From Desulfuromonadaceae bacterium (lineage in GTDB: Bacteria; Desulfobacterota; Desulfuromonadia; Geobacterales; Pseudopelobacteraceae): 34,481 nucleotides of DNA. Below, one piece after another: positions 24,420 to 32,009 of the stretch; position 1 is the first letter of the stretch, and the number at the start of each line of letters is the position of its first letter. The DNA lies in assembly GCA_028686145.1 (NCBI GenBank), contig JAQUCQ010000003.1, positions 1,020 to 35,500 of the forward strand, given 5' to 3'. Position numbers and translations under genes: made by a program. The notes below the pieces were generated by a model, which searched no databases, was not told where the DNA came from, and saw nothing but the letters and a program-made list of their open reading frames with translations.

Positions 24420-25402
24420 AGGCATCAGAATTAGCAAAGAAGCGTCAGCAATCTTACAAGGAAGAAAAACTGGCACCACCACCTAAAATCTTTTTACCGG
24501 GTGAAGCAGAAGGGACACCAATCTTTTTAAAGCAGAGGAAGCACCGTTTAACAATTATCGGTGGAATGCCGGGAGCAGGCAAAACCGCATACACAACAAT
24601 TCAGACGGCTCTTTCACTGTCAGAACAGGGGTTCATTGTCCTTATTTGCACCTATGAAATGCATGAAGACGCAATTATTGACCGTCTTTGGTCAAATGGT
24701 CATGAGATACCATGTAATGATATTGACGATTACAAACTAACTGATATCGAGCTTGACGAGCTGGCTGCAGACAGTCGTTTGAACTGTATCTTTATCACCA
24801 CTCCTCGCACAGTTTCAGACGTTCACAAATACATCAATGAAAACATTTATGCAGACCCTGACCTGTACGACACAAAAAAGCCGGAGGTCGTAATAATTTG
24901 GGACTATTTACAGCGTATCCCTTTCCATTCAGAGCTTTCAGCTGCAAAAGACCGTGTTTCTGCCAATCTACAAGATATCCTTTCAATCAATAACACCCTT
25001 GACGTTCATAGTATTGTTCTGGCGTCTCTGAACCGCGAAGGCTATCACTTAACGAGCATGGAAGCCTTTAAGGAAGCAGGAGACATTGAGTCAGATACCG
25101 ATATGGCTGTGATAATGCGACTTGGATATCAAAAAGAAGGAAACTGGGTACCAGTTCCAAAGGAATTGTTAAATCAGGCAAGAAAAAACAAGCAAGTAAA
25201 CATTATATTCTCAATGGTTAAAAATCGCCACGGTGCAGAAGTTGAATATGTGATGGGTTTTGACAAAACAGTGCAAAAATTCAGACCTGAAACTTATGAT
25301 ACAGTTTTGATTGATGCAACAGATATATACAAAAAATCCAAGAAAGCTGAGGTGATAAAAAATAATAACAACGGGAAGGTGGTGAATAAAAATGGAAAAT
25401 AA
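24416..25402 (+). CDS. repA: RepA-like replicative helicase (DnaB/RecA fold), 328 aa
   Basis: RecA-type ATPase: Walker A IIGGMPGAGKTAYTTIQ (about 44-60), Walker B VVIIWDYLQRIPFHS (near 160), and SLNREGY ... AGDIESDTDMAVIM, the hallmark C-terminal motifs of DnaB-like and RSF1010 RepA helicases. It should unwind the plasmid at oriV. It follows the 40-aa gene by overlap and overlaps repC by 11 nt, giving the IncQ order F-A-C. The ending is a basic, Asn/Lys-rich tail. No RepB primase gene lies in the window, so primase comes from elsewhere. Confidence 0.85.
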   Translation: MKASELAKKRQQSYKEEKLAPPPKIFLPGEAEGTPIFLKQRKHRLTIIGGMPGAGKTAYTTIQTALSLSEQGFIVLICTYEMHEDAIIDRLWSNGHEIPCNDIDDYKLTDIELDELAADSRLNCIFITTPRTVSDVHKYINENIYADPDLYDTKKPEVVIIWDYLQRIPFHSELSAAKDRVSANLQDILSINNTLDVHSIVLASLNREGYHLTSMEAFKEAGDIESDTDMAVIMRLGYQKEGNWVPVPKELLNQARKNKQVNIIFSMVKNRHGAEVEYVMGFDKTVQKFRPETYDTVLIDATDIYKKSKKAEVIKNNNNGKVVNKNGK

Positions 25403-26222
25403 TAATCAATTAGAACCATTTGACATAAATCAACTGTATTTAACAGGCGCACATCCAACAAGCACAGTATCACAAAGTAGATTACCCGCATTCAGCGGTG
25501 TAAAAAAGTCAAATTCAAATAAAGTTGAATTGATAATAATAGAAAATAGCTATGGAACATTGACTTATGAAAAATGCCGTCTAACTCAAAGACACAGAGA
25601 TATTCTTGACTGGATTTTTTCATTTTATCGTGAAGCAGAACAAAATGGAGACGGTTCAGTTACGTATTCATTTAATCCGTATGCCATGCTTAAAGATTTT
25701 GGACATGTAAAACCCGATATCGAAAATTTAAGAACATGGATAAAAGAATTGAGAACAGCTTCAATAACTGTTGAAACCAAGAAATTCAAAATTGAAACGT
25801 CAATTATAACTGAACATGGTTATAACAAAATGAATAATGGTCGAACAACTAAGTTTGGCGACGGTCATTTATATCAAATTACTATTTCACGTCGTTTTAT
25901 GCAATTTTTTGAAAACGATTTACATATTTTTTACAACAAACTATTGCCTGACATCTTAAAAATTAAATCCGCTGAAGTTAGAGCAATTGTAAGATTCTTA
26001 ATTACACAGAAAAAAATAACGAAGAAACTTGAAGAGTTGCTTTATTTTCTGGACGTTATCAATAACGGGCAAGACAAATCAAACAGATATAAAACAATAA
26101 GGCTGGTCAGGAATCTTTTGCAGTCAAGTGATATAACTAAAAAAATCGGAATATCAATTGATAAGAATGATATCGTCTCATACGTTCAACATGAATTTGT
26201 GTATTTCAAAAACCCTGCATAA
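25392..26222 (+). CDS. repC: RepC-like replication initiator (winged-helix), 276 aa
   Basis: Length and position fit IncQ RepC, the iteron-binding initiator. The N-terminal part includes RLTQRHRDILDWIFSFYREA (near residue 62) and a second winged-helix-like block with LLPDILKIKSAEVRAIVRFL and SNRYKTIRLVRNLL. It lies 48 bp before four iterons, as expected for an initiator next to its origin. The AT-rich gene overlaps repA, so both are made together. The assignment rests on gene order and fold impression rather than motif identity. Confidence 0.7.
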   Translation: MENNNQLEPFDINQLYLTGAHPTSTVSQSRLPAFSGVKKSNSNKVELIIIENSYGTLTYEKCRLTQRHRDILDWIFSFYREAEQNGDGSVTYSFNPYAMLKDFGHVKPDIENLRTWIKELRTASITVETKKFKIETSIITEHGYNKMNNGRTTKFGDGHLYQITISRRFMQFFENDLHIFYNKLLPDILKIKSAEVRAIVRFLITQKKITKKLEELLYFLDVINNGQDKSNRYKTIRLVRNLLQSSDITKKIGISIDKNDIVSYVQHEFVYFKNPA

Positions 26223-26269
26223 CATGAACTATGTGCACAAAAAACCACTTAAACCCGCATAGAATGAGG

Positions 26270-26356
26270 GAGTGGTAGAAAAGGCGTCGGTGAGTGGTAG
26301 AAAAGGCGTCGGGAGTGGTAGAAAAGGCGTCGGCGAGTGGTAGAAAAGGCGTCGGT
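26270..26356. repeat. Four tandem iterons of oriV
   Basis: Units at 26270-26291, 26292-26312, 26313-26334 and 26335-26356 share GAGTGGTAGAAAAGGCGTC followed by GG and a variable last base; the second unit is one base shorter. Length of 21-22 bp and the place after repC resemble the 20-22-bp iterons of IncQ plasmids, where RepC binds. Confidence 0.88.
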
Positions 26357-26810
26357 CCTTAGAGCATTATAGAACTTATTTAGTTCTATAAGGATACACC
26401 AGAAGACGGCATAGGGTTTGCCCCTATCCCGCCTTCTTTACTTTAATCCTATTATTCTGTTTTTATCAGAAACCTGATTAAAAGCATATTAAAGATAAAA
26501 GCAGAATCAAAAACCAAAAAAAAATTGGCATCGCAAGGAAAAACTCTTTAAGGAAAAGCAACCTGATAATCTAAATCATGCAAAACCCCAAATGGAGAAC
26601 CAATATATATAAGGAGCATAAGACATTGTGGCGGCGGCCGGGCCGCTGCCGAAGACTTACAATTATTTCCCTCTTGCGATGCTAAGGACTTTATCTTGTA
26701 TGGTTGCGTCAGCCGGACCATGTCCCGCTTACACATAAAGGCTTTTATCGTTTGCAATTGATTTGTTCCTTGCGCCGTTAAAAGATTTCCCTTGCGAGGC
26801 TGATTTGTGC
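26357..26810. other. Remainder of oriV: AT-rich segment and candidate single-strand initiation sites
   Basis: A 14-bp imperfect hairpin at 26401-26437 (ATAGGG pairs with CCCTAT) is followed by an AT-rich stretch (26440-26530). Three copies of GCATCGCAAG-like sequence occur: 26529 on the plus strand and near 26680 and 26800 on the minus strand. A GC-rich palindrome stands at 26632-26652. This arrangement of opposite-facing elements beyond the iterons recalls ssiA/ssiB. No credible gene found between 26223 and 27414. Confidence 0.5.
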
Positions 26811-27046
26811 TTTTAATTTTAGTTCTTATGTCTTCAATTGGAGAGGAATCCTTTTGACAGTCATAATTCTCTAACTTCTCTAAATCATGGACACTTATTA
26901 GCACCACAGAAGCTTTTTTAAATACAAATCCATATCAAGACAAGCCTAAACCATGCTGGCGTTCCCCTACGGGGCATTCTGGCGGTCTTTGACCCAAGCC
27001 TAGAGTCTTGTTCCGTCCGGACGCCGGTCATTAACGCAAAACGCTA

Positions 27047-27071
27047 AAAGGGGGTATGTCTTACCCCCTTT
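27047..27071. repeat. 10-bp inverted repeat upstream of leader copy B
   Basis: AAAGGGGGTA (27047-27056) and TACCCCCTTT (27062-27071) with a five-base loop. It resembles a terminator without a clear T run, and would insulate leader copy B from oriV. Confidence 0.45.
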
Positions 27072-27132
27072 ACAATCCCCCGCAACCGGCAGACTTGCTT
27101 AATTCATTCCTTCTTTCCACCTGTTTCAGTTC

Positions 27133-27397
27133 ACGCCAATCAACTTCATTTTGCCAATAATTTTCCGGTTCCCCCAATTTCTTAACAGAAATCGGCACCC
27201 CCTGAAAATTACCGCTTTGCTTTGTCAGACATTCGTTGAACGCCTACCGGCTTTGTCATTCCTGCTCCTGCTTCCATTCAGTCAATCACGCACTGCGTCC
27301 AGATACTCAGCTTAGTTTTTGCGTGTGCCAGGTGTCCCTCCCCAGTTGAGTTTCCATCACCCCCGTTGCCGAGTGAGGGGTGACGGAAACTCAACAA
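27133..27397 (+). promoter_or_regulatory. Leader element copy B (before radC)
   Basis: Same order of blocks as copy A: ACGCCAAT at 27133, CGGTTCCCCCAATTT at 27166, CGGCACCCCCTGAAAATTACC at about 27193 (partly diverged), GGCTTTGTCATT at 27249, and a final hairpin in which GTTGAGTTTCC pairs perfectly with GGAAACTCAAC (11 bp), topped by ATCACCCC/GGGGTGA. The ribosome-binding site GGAGGA follows at once. Confidence 0.78.
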
Positions 27398-27414
27398 ACA
27401 TGGAGGAACACAAA

Positions 27415-27960
27415 ATGAAAAATTCGCACACACCAAAACATAACGAAGTTGAGCCGAAGGGTTCAGAAAATCTAACAAACATGGTTAAGGAGACTACGAC
27501 AATGACACAGCAATCATTTACCACCACCCCCGTTTACAATATCCAGATGGTGAAGGAAAAAACCCTGCTTTACAACGGCAACCGCCTGACCGCACCGGAA
27601 CAAGCAGCTGCCGCCTTTTGTGCATTGGTTGGCGACCCAGACCGTGAGTATTTCGTTGCCCTCTTGTTGGACGGTAAGAACAAGATAACTGGCATTTATC
27701 AGGTATCACAAGGCTCCCTCAATCAGTCCATTGTGCATCCACGGGAAACCTTTAAAGCCGCCATCCTCGCAAATTCCGCCGCCATTATCCTCGCCCATAA
27801 TCACCCCTCCGGCGACCTTGCCCCCAGTCGTGAGGATATCGAAATCACCCGCAGATTGAAGGAAGCTGGCGACCTTCTTGGTATTAGAGTTCTTGACCAT
27901 GTAATTATTGACACTGAAACCCAGAATTACAAATCATTTACGGAAAGCGGTTTGATATGA
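27415..27960 (+). CDS. radC: RadC-type JAB/MPN domain protein, 181 aa
   Basis: JAMM motif AIILAHNHPSGDLAPSREDI with the upstream Glu near DREYFVALLLDGKNK; the domain is complete but the N-terminal helix-hairpin-helix of chromosomal RadC is absent, as in plasmid and phage copies. The family has a metal-peptidase-like fold and an unsettled role, often linked to conjugative and anti-restriction loci. Start: ATG at 27415 with GGAGGA seven bases before; the frame is open further upstream but that part lies inside leader copy B. Confidence 0.88.
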   Translation: MKNSHTPKHNEVEPKGSENLTNMVKETTTMTQQSFTTTPVYNIQMVKEKTLLYNGNRLTAPEQAAAAFCALVGDPDREYFVALLLDGKNKITGIYQVSQGSLNQSIVHPRETFKAAILANSAAIILAHNHPSGDLAPSREDIEITRRLKEAGDLLGIRVLDHVIIDTETQNYKSFTESGLI

Positions 27961-27979
27961 AGACAACCCACCAGCTGAC

Positions 27980-28011
27980 AACCCCCTACGCCTGCGGAGG
28001 TGTAGGGGGTT
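27980..28011 (+). terminator. Long GC hairpin after radC
   Basis: AACCCCCTACGCCT pairs with AGGTGTAGGGGGTT (one G-U pair) around a four-base loop, 20 nt after the stop. No T run, so perhaps an mRNA-stabilising or processing structure. Confidence 0.5.
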
Positions 28012-28054
28012 CAAGACGGTAAGATAACAGGCGGAGCGCCCATTTTTAAAAAGC

Positions 28055-28064
28055 TTACTGGTAA
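28055..28064. promoter_or_regulatory. TTAC-TG-GTAA site before DUF4942
   Basis: A perfect 10-bp palindrome with four-base arms, 58 bp upstream of the DUF4942 start. The same sequence occurs before parA, which ties this gene to the same putative regulon. Confidence 0.4.
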
Positions 28065-28122
28065 ACATATTGGCGAACTACCCAAAAACTACAAAACAAC
28101 TAAACTTTAAGGAGATTTTACC

Positions 28123-28914
28123 ATGTTCAACACAACCGACATCGCCATCAGAGACAACCTCGCCGCCATGATAAGCACATACAACCGAGCTCTGGCGGAG
28201 ATTGAAGACGCTTACTCCATTCTGGAACAAGCCCAGAACAAGCTCCGTAAAGCCTTTATTGACGGGAAGGGATACAGTTTTAACGTAATTGACCGGAATA
28301 ATTATTCTGATGTTGGCACAGCAGCCAGCGACAAAATAAAGGGACAAATCCAGAAATCAGCGTGGTCTCATGTGATTGAAAGGATGTCTCTCCGCCGTAT
28401 GCTATCAATCAAGCGCAGGGACGAGCTGGACAAGCAGATTGATAAAGGTGAGCTGCCTGAACTTACCATTGAAAACGTTGTTGCCTTATTCACTACCTCC
28501 GCCGAAAACGTGAATACCTACTTAACAGAAGCCGTGCATGAAGTTTTTGAGTTCTTGCGCCCCCACGGAAGCAAGCACAAAACAAACACTGAATTTGAAC
28601 TCGGTAAGAAAGTGGTTTTGACTTGGATGGTTCAGGAGGGATATGGAAAAAAGCCTTTTCGTGTAAATTATCACAGGGAAAAATACCTGACCGCTTTGGA
28701 TAACGTTTTTGCCATGATTGACGGCAAGCCCCCAATTAAAACCTATCACGGCGAACTATATGATTCTATCTGCGATACAGAAGACGGAATCGGCAAAACC
28801 CAATATTTCAAATTCCGCTGCTTCAAAAATGGCAATTTGCATCTGGAATTCTTGCGCCCTGACTTGGTTGAGCGCCTGAATGCAGTAGCAGGAGGAAACA
28901 GGCTGAAAAAGTAA
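28123..28914 (+). CDS. DUF4942 domain-containing protein, 263 aa
   Basis: I recognise the C-terminal part (FKFRCFKNGNLHLEFLRPDL, residues about 230-249) and the overall helical N-terminal region with ERMSLRRMLSIKRRDELDKQ as typical of DUF4942 proteins, common on conjugative plasmids and often fused to or near DNA methyltransferases. Their role is unknown; an anti-restriction or DNA-modification accessory function is possible. ATG with AAGGAG. It is flanked before and after by the repeated palindromic sites. Confidence 0.75.
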   Translation: MFNTTDIAIRDNLAAMISTYNRALAEIEDAYSILEQAQNKLRKAFIDGKGYSFNVIDRNNYSDVGTAASDKIKGQIQKSAWSHVIERMSLRRMLSIKRRDELDKQIDKGELPELTIENVVALFTTSAENVNTYLTEAVHEVFEFLRPHGSKHKTNTEFELGKKVVLTWMVQEGYGKKPFRVNYHREKYLTALDNVFAMIDGKPPIKTYHGELYDSICDTEDGIGKTQYFKFRCFKNGNLHLEFLRPDLVERLNAVAGGNRLKK

Positions 28915-28943
28915 TACATATTACCAGTATTACCGGATAATAC
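28911..28943. promoter_or_regulatory. Half-site cluster after DUF4942
   Basis: GTAATAC (28911), TATTACC (28919), GTATTACC (28927) and ATAATAC (28937) lie in 33 bp. It is nearly the same text as the cluster after parG, also followed by an AGCCCC-type hairpin, which suggests a duplicated 3' module. Confidence 0.5.
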
Positions 28944-28945
28944 AG

Positions 28946-28969
28946 AAGCCCTAGAAATGGGGCTTTTGT
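28946..28969 (+). terminator. Terminator of DUF4942
   Basis: AAGCCC (28946-28951) pairs with GGGCTT (28960-28965), followed by a short T run (TTTTGTTG). Confidence 0.7.
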
Positions 28970-29029
28970 TGTCAAAATACAAAATCTGAAACCGCCGCTC
29001 CGTGCCAGTCGTGGCGGCAAGTATAAAAA

Positions 29030-29054
29030 AAGCCCCGGAATTTCTTCCGGGGCT
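29030..29054 (-). terminator. Terminator of the AcrVA2-like gene
   Basis: AGCCCCGGAA and TTCCGGGGCT form a perfect 10-bp stem with a five-base loop; on the minus strand a run of seven T follows. It lies 14 bp after the stop. Confidence 0.85.
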
Positions 29055-29068
29055 ACTTGCTTAATTAC

Positions 29069-30088
29069 TTATGCAGCCAGCATAGCATCTTCATAGTTAT
29101 CTGCAAACCGTGGTTCTTTGTAAATAACCTCATTGACGAATTGAGCTGGCAACCATTGAGCAACTAACTCCCTATGCTTACTATCTCGGGGACCATGCCA
29201 ATAGTGGTTCCAGTGAGCACGCCTTACATGGGAGCGCCTGCCATTGAAGTTTGTACTTCTCTTTCCAGCCCCATTCATTCGATAATGTCTAACTTTCTCT
29301 CCGGTTTCAACCCCTATAAGCCAATACGTCGGTTTAGCTGGTGGAAAAAGCCTGTCGCCGTGCCGTGTTGACGTTACATCAATGTATCTATTCGGACGTT
29401 TTCGAGAGTTTGATACATTATTGATTTCTGGCTGTTCAGAGCACAAGTAATATATTGCTGACAGCATGTGCTGAATATGGGTAGGGTAATCTCTTAAATT
29501 TATGAAAGCATCCGGTGATATTCGCTCCATGCAATCTTTTACCCCATCATCAGACAACAAAAGAATGGAAATGTTCAATACGCCGGATTCATTTTGTATC
29601 TGAGTTACCCAAAATCCATCAAAAGAAGCGTTATCAATAATCAAATATGGCATTTTTATATATAAGCTTAACTCTGGCAACTTTTTGAAAGCGTCCATTG
29701 GAATTTTCTTCGGTATAGATTCTAAAAACATTTCTGCAAAATCAGCATCAAAACTATAAATGCTTTGTTTGTATCTCCAGGTACAAAGTGCGATTAATTT
29801 AGACAAATCCTTATACCTTTTTATGGGGTCAGCACACATCCATACTCGTGTACTTGAAAACTTTGAAAAAACGTTTAACCAGTCATAATCAGTAAGAAAG
29901 TAAAATGAATGCCTACTTATATTTATATCTCTAACTTCCCAATATTTTTCTTCAATTTCTCTCCAAATTCCCGGCATGCTTCTGGAAATTTCATTCACAG
30001 CGTCCAACGGAATTTTACTTGAAATGCCATTATCAATTTTCTTAGCCTGACCATTACTTATTTTTGAAAACATATTAACCTCGTACAT
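29069..30088 (-). CDS. AcrVA2-like anti-CRISPR protein, 339 aa
   Basis: The C-terminal third matches my memory of AcrVA2: YWLIGVETGEKVRHYR, then RSHVRRAHWNHYWHGPR and QWLPAQFVNE parallel the AcrVA2 pattern with its RRGHWHRYW core, and the central region (LSAIYYLCSEQPEINNV) also fits. The length is close to the 322 aa of the original. AcrVA2 blocks type V-A CRISPR by triggering loss of Cas12a message as it is translated. No signal or membrane segment. M6 (30071-30073) may be the true start, having a GAGGT site four bases before. The gene is oriented against its neighbours and has its own promoter. Confidence 0.7.
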   Translation of the reverse strand: MYEVNMFSKISNGQAKKIDNGISSKIPLDAVNEISRSMPGIWREIEEKYWEVRDINISRHSFYFLTDYDWLNVFSKFSSTRVWMCADPIKRYKDLSKLIALCTWRYKQSIYSFDADFAEMFLESIPKKIPMDAFKKLPELSLYIKMPYLIIDNASFDGFWVTQIQNESGVLNISILLLSDDGVKDCMERISPDAFINLRDYPTHIQHMLSAIYYLCSEQPEINNVSNSRKRPNRYIDVTSTRHGDRLFPPAKPTYWLIGVETGEKVRHYRMNGAGKRSTNFNGRRSHVRRAHWNHYWHGPRDSKHRELVAQWLPAQFVNEVIYKEPRFADNYEDAMLAA

Positions 30089-30264
30089 ATTTGAAACCTG
30101 CTACTTTTTATACAGCTGCCGCTCGTGCCCGATTAGTTTTACAGATAGACGTTTATGTCTTAATCACCCCCTTTCGTATTTTTCGTATTCAGTTGCCAAA
30201 GACCGGCTTTAAAAAAGTGCTTGCTTTTTCTTTTTCGATTGTGTTATTGTTAAAAGATAAACGT

Positions 30265-30293
30265 AATCTACCATATATATGCAAAAATGTCAA
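30265..30293 (-). promoter_or_regulatory. Promoter of the AcrVA2-like gene
   Basis: On the minus strand TTGACA (30288-30293) and TAGATT (30265-30270) are 17 bp apart. The leader to the start is about 170-190 nt, long for such a gene. Between here and 30470 nothing else is seen. Confidence 0.65.
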
Positions 30294-30524
30294 GAAAATT
30301 ATGAAATTTCCTTGAAAAATCCCCCTTTTTGACAGGATTTACCCCTCCCTAAAACGTAAAACAATAATCATATCAGATATTTATAAGGCACACTGAGAAT
30401 TACGCGTTTTAAAGCGTTTTTAGCGCCAAGTCTAAGCCTTGACCACCCTTTAAAATAAAAAAGCCCTTCACTACACGGTTTCATTATGCACGCTTCATTA
30501 CACCGTAAAGTTTCGGGCTAATTG

Positions 30525-30565
30525 TGGCTCCACGCTACCTTCTTTAAGCTTATAGCGTAGAGCCA
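30525..30565. repeat. Imperfect 12-bp inverted repeat upstream of leader copy C
   Basis: TGGCTCCACGCTA (30525-30537) and TAGCGTAGAGCCA (30553-30565) with one mismatch and a 15-base loop. It stands at about the same distance before copy C as the 27047 repeat does before copy B. Confidence 0.5.
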
Positions 30566-30622
30566 ATATATACGCAAAATCGCTTGTTTAGCTGCAACCA
30601 CTTCAAATTTCCGTTTCGTGGC

Positions 30623-30893
30623 ACGCCAATATCCTTCACGCCTTCTACTATTTTTTCGGTATCCCCCATTCTTCCGCACGCCGTTTGTGCAGAACGGCTC
30701 CCCCTAAAAAATATCATTGCATTGTATTGACGCTTGGATATCGCCTACGGCTTTGGCATTTCTTCATGGAAACTTTCGGGGTCTTGCTTCACTGCGCCGG
30801 AACCATGTTCTTAGTTGTGTATGTGCCAAGTTCCTCTCCACCTGTTTTCCTTTTGCGCCTCCGGTCTGGGCGAGAGGCGAAAAGGAAACTCAG
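30623..30893 (+). promoter_or_regulatory. Leader element copy C (before DUF6573)
   Basis: Blocks: ACGCCAAT at 30623, CGGTATCCCCCATT at 30657, CGGCTCCCCCTAAAA at 30695, GGCTTTGGCATTT at 30749, and a final hairpin pairing CCTGTTTTCCTTTTGCGCCT with AGGCGAAAAGGAAACTCAGG. Bases differ from copies A and B in the stem, but pairing is kept, which argues for a structure under selection. Confidence 0.78.
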
Positions 30894-30912
30894 GAAACAG
30901 GAGGAACATAAA

Positions 30913-31362
30913 ATGACCGCACATACCACAACAACACAAAAGGCACAGGCTGAGATGGCTCAAGAAAATCTTGGAAACAAGGTTTTCGCAGAAAGGTATT
31001 CAAGCATGGAAGACCTATTCGGGGCACCGATTTACACCTATACCCGCAAACAGGCTGTTGAAGACGGCGTTCTTGTTAATTTGGGACGTATTGCACGAGA
31101 ATACTATAAATACCCCGTTTGTGTAACCGCATCAGTCTGGGCGGAAATCATGGAGGGGGCAACACACCCAGCGCACGAAATATCTGCAATTGTCCGTGAT
31201 GTACTTTGGATGTCTCAAAAAGGTATCAGCCAGCGGATTGACGAAACACAGCACTTGTTTAAAGTTGTTATTGCCGACCGTACCCACGAATACAAGGCTA
31301 TGTGCCACCCCGGCGACAACATGGAACCCGTGATTACCATTTTACAGGCAAACGAAGATTAA
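30913..31362 (+). CDS. DUF6573 family protein, 149 aa
   Basis: Recognised from the segment YTRKQAVEDGVLVNLGRIAR followed by VCVTASVWAEI and IVRDVLWMSQKGI, the core of DUF6573 proteins, which are frequent on plasmids near anti-restriction genes and have no known activity. ATG 30913 has AGGAGGA seven bases before; the frame is open further up but only inside leader copy C. First gene of a series of four to five small genes. Confidence 0.78.
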   Translation: MTAHTTTTQKAQAEMAQENLGNKVFAERYSSMEDLFGAPIYTYTRKQAVEDGVLVNLGRIAREYYKYPVCVTASVWAEIMEGATHPAHEISAIVRDVLWMSQKGISQRIDETQHLFKVVIADRTHEYKAMCHPGDNMEPVITILQANED

Positions 31363-31429
31363 GCATCTGATTTAACTGGACTCATTACGATTAAACAGCT
31401 ACTGACTAACAAAATAGGAGAAACAAGAC

Positions 31430-31744
31430 ATGCAAAAATTACAGAACACTATTGACGAACGCATCCTCCCCTTGATTTACCAGAACGACCGCTGCCTCAG
31501 CAGTTATGCCGCCGAAAAGGTACAAAAAATGGTAGACGTGTTAAAAGACGCTGAACGTTGCCAGCAGTGGGGAGAAATGGAGTTTTGCTTGTCAAACCTT
31601 GCAATTATCCGCAAATTGATAACCGACTTGATTGAGGTAATTACACCGTTCAATGAGGCTTTCAGGTCCGCCCTGCTTGCAGCATATACGGCAGTTGATG
31701 ATAAAATGTGTGCAGTTCTGGACGACATGAAAGGAGCAAAATAA
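31430..31744 (+). CDS. 104-aa helical protein
   Basis: ATG with AGGAG, then an all-helical chain (MQKLQNTIDERILPLIYQND, then a CQQWGEMEFCLSNLAIIRKL segment). No domain recognised. Its stop overlaps the next ATG (TAATG). The next product shares a similar helix pattern (ALLNARDCKQAGDTEWFAIN), so the two may be distant paralogues. Confidence 0.6.
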   Translation: MQKLQNTIDERILPLIYQNDRCLSSYAAEKVQKMVDVLKDAERCQQWGEMEFCLSNLAIIRKLITDLIEVITPFNEAFRSALLAAYTAVDDKMCAVLDDMKGAK

Positions 31745-32007
31745 TGAAAGCACTTGAAAATATAAACACTTACTACCATACACGGATGGAAAATAAATCT
31801 ATCTATTTTGATGGGAAAATCCAAGAAATACGCCTTGCCCTATTAAACGCCAGAGATTGTAAACAGGCAGGGGATACAGAATGGTTTGCTATCAACAGCA
31901 TGATTGCCCTGAAGCTCACGGAAGACTTGATGGCGTTTTGTCTTAAAGAGAGTGCTCCCCGCCAGTTCCTGAAAGCCTTATATATGCAGATTATGGAAGA
32001 GAATTAG
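31744..32007 (+). CDS. 87-aa helical protein, possible paralogue of the preceding gene
   Basis: ATG overlaps the preceding stop by one base. The segment EIRLALLNARDCKQAGDTEW, then FAINSMIALKLTEDLM, parallels VLKDAERCQQWGEMEF, then CLSNLAIIRKLITDLI of the gene before, which suggests tandem duplication. Function unknown. Confidence 0.6.
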   Translation: MKALENINTYYHTRMENKSIYFDGKIQEIRLALLNARDCKQAGDTEWFAINSMIALKLTEDLMAFCLKESAPRQFLKALYMQIMEEN

Positions 32008-32009
32008 TC

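Noticed and set aside
26270-26356. The four direct repeats as a CRISPR array
   Set aside because: Units are contiguous with no spacers and lie beside repC, so they are iterons.
26548-26907. A 119-codon minus-strand frame in the origin region
   Set aside because: It overlaps repeated and palindromic origin elements, has no ribosome-binding site and no domain-like sequence.
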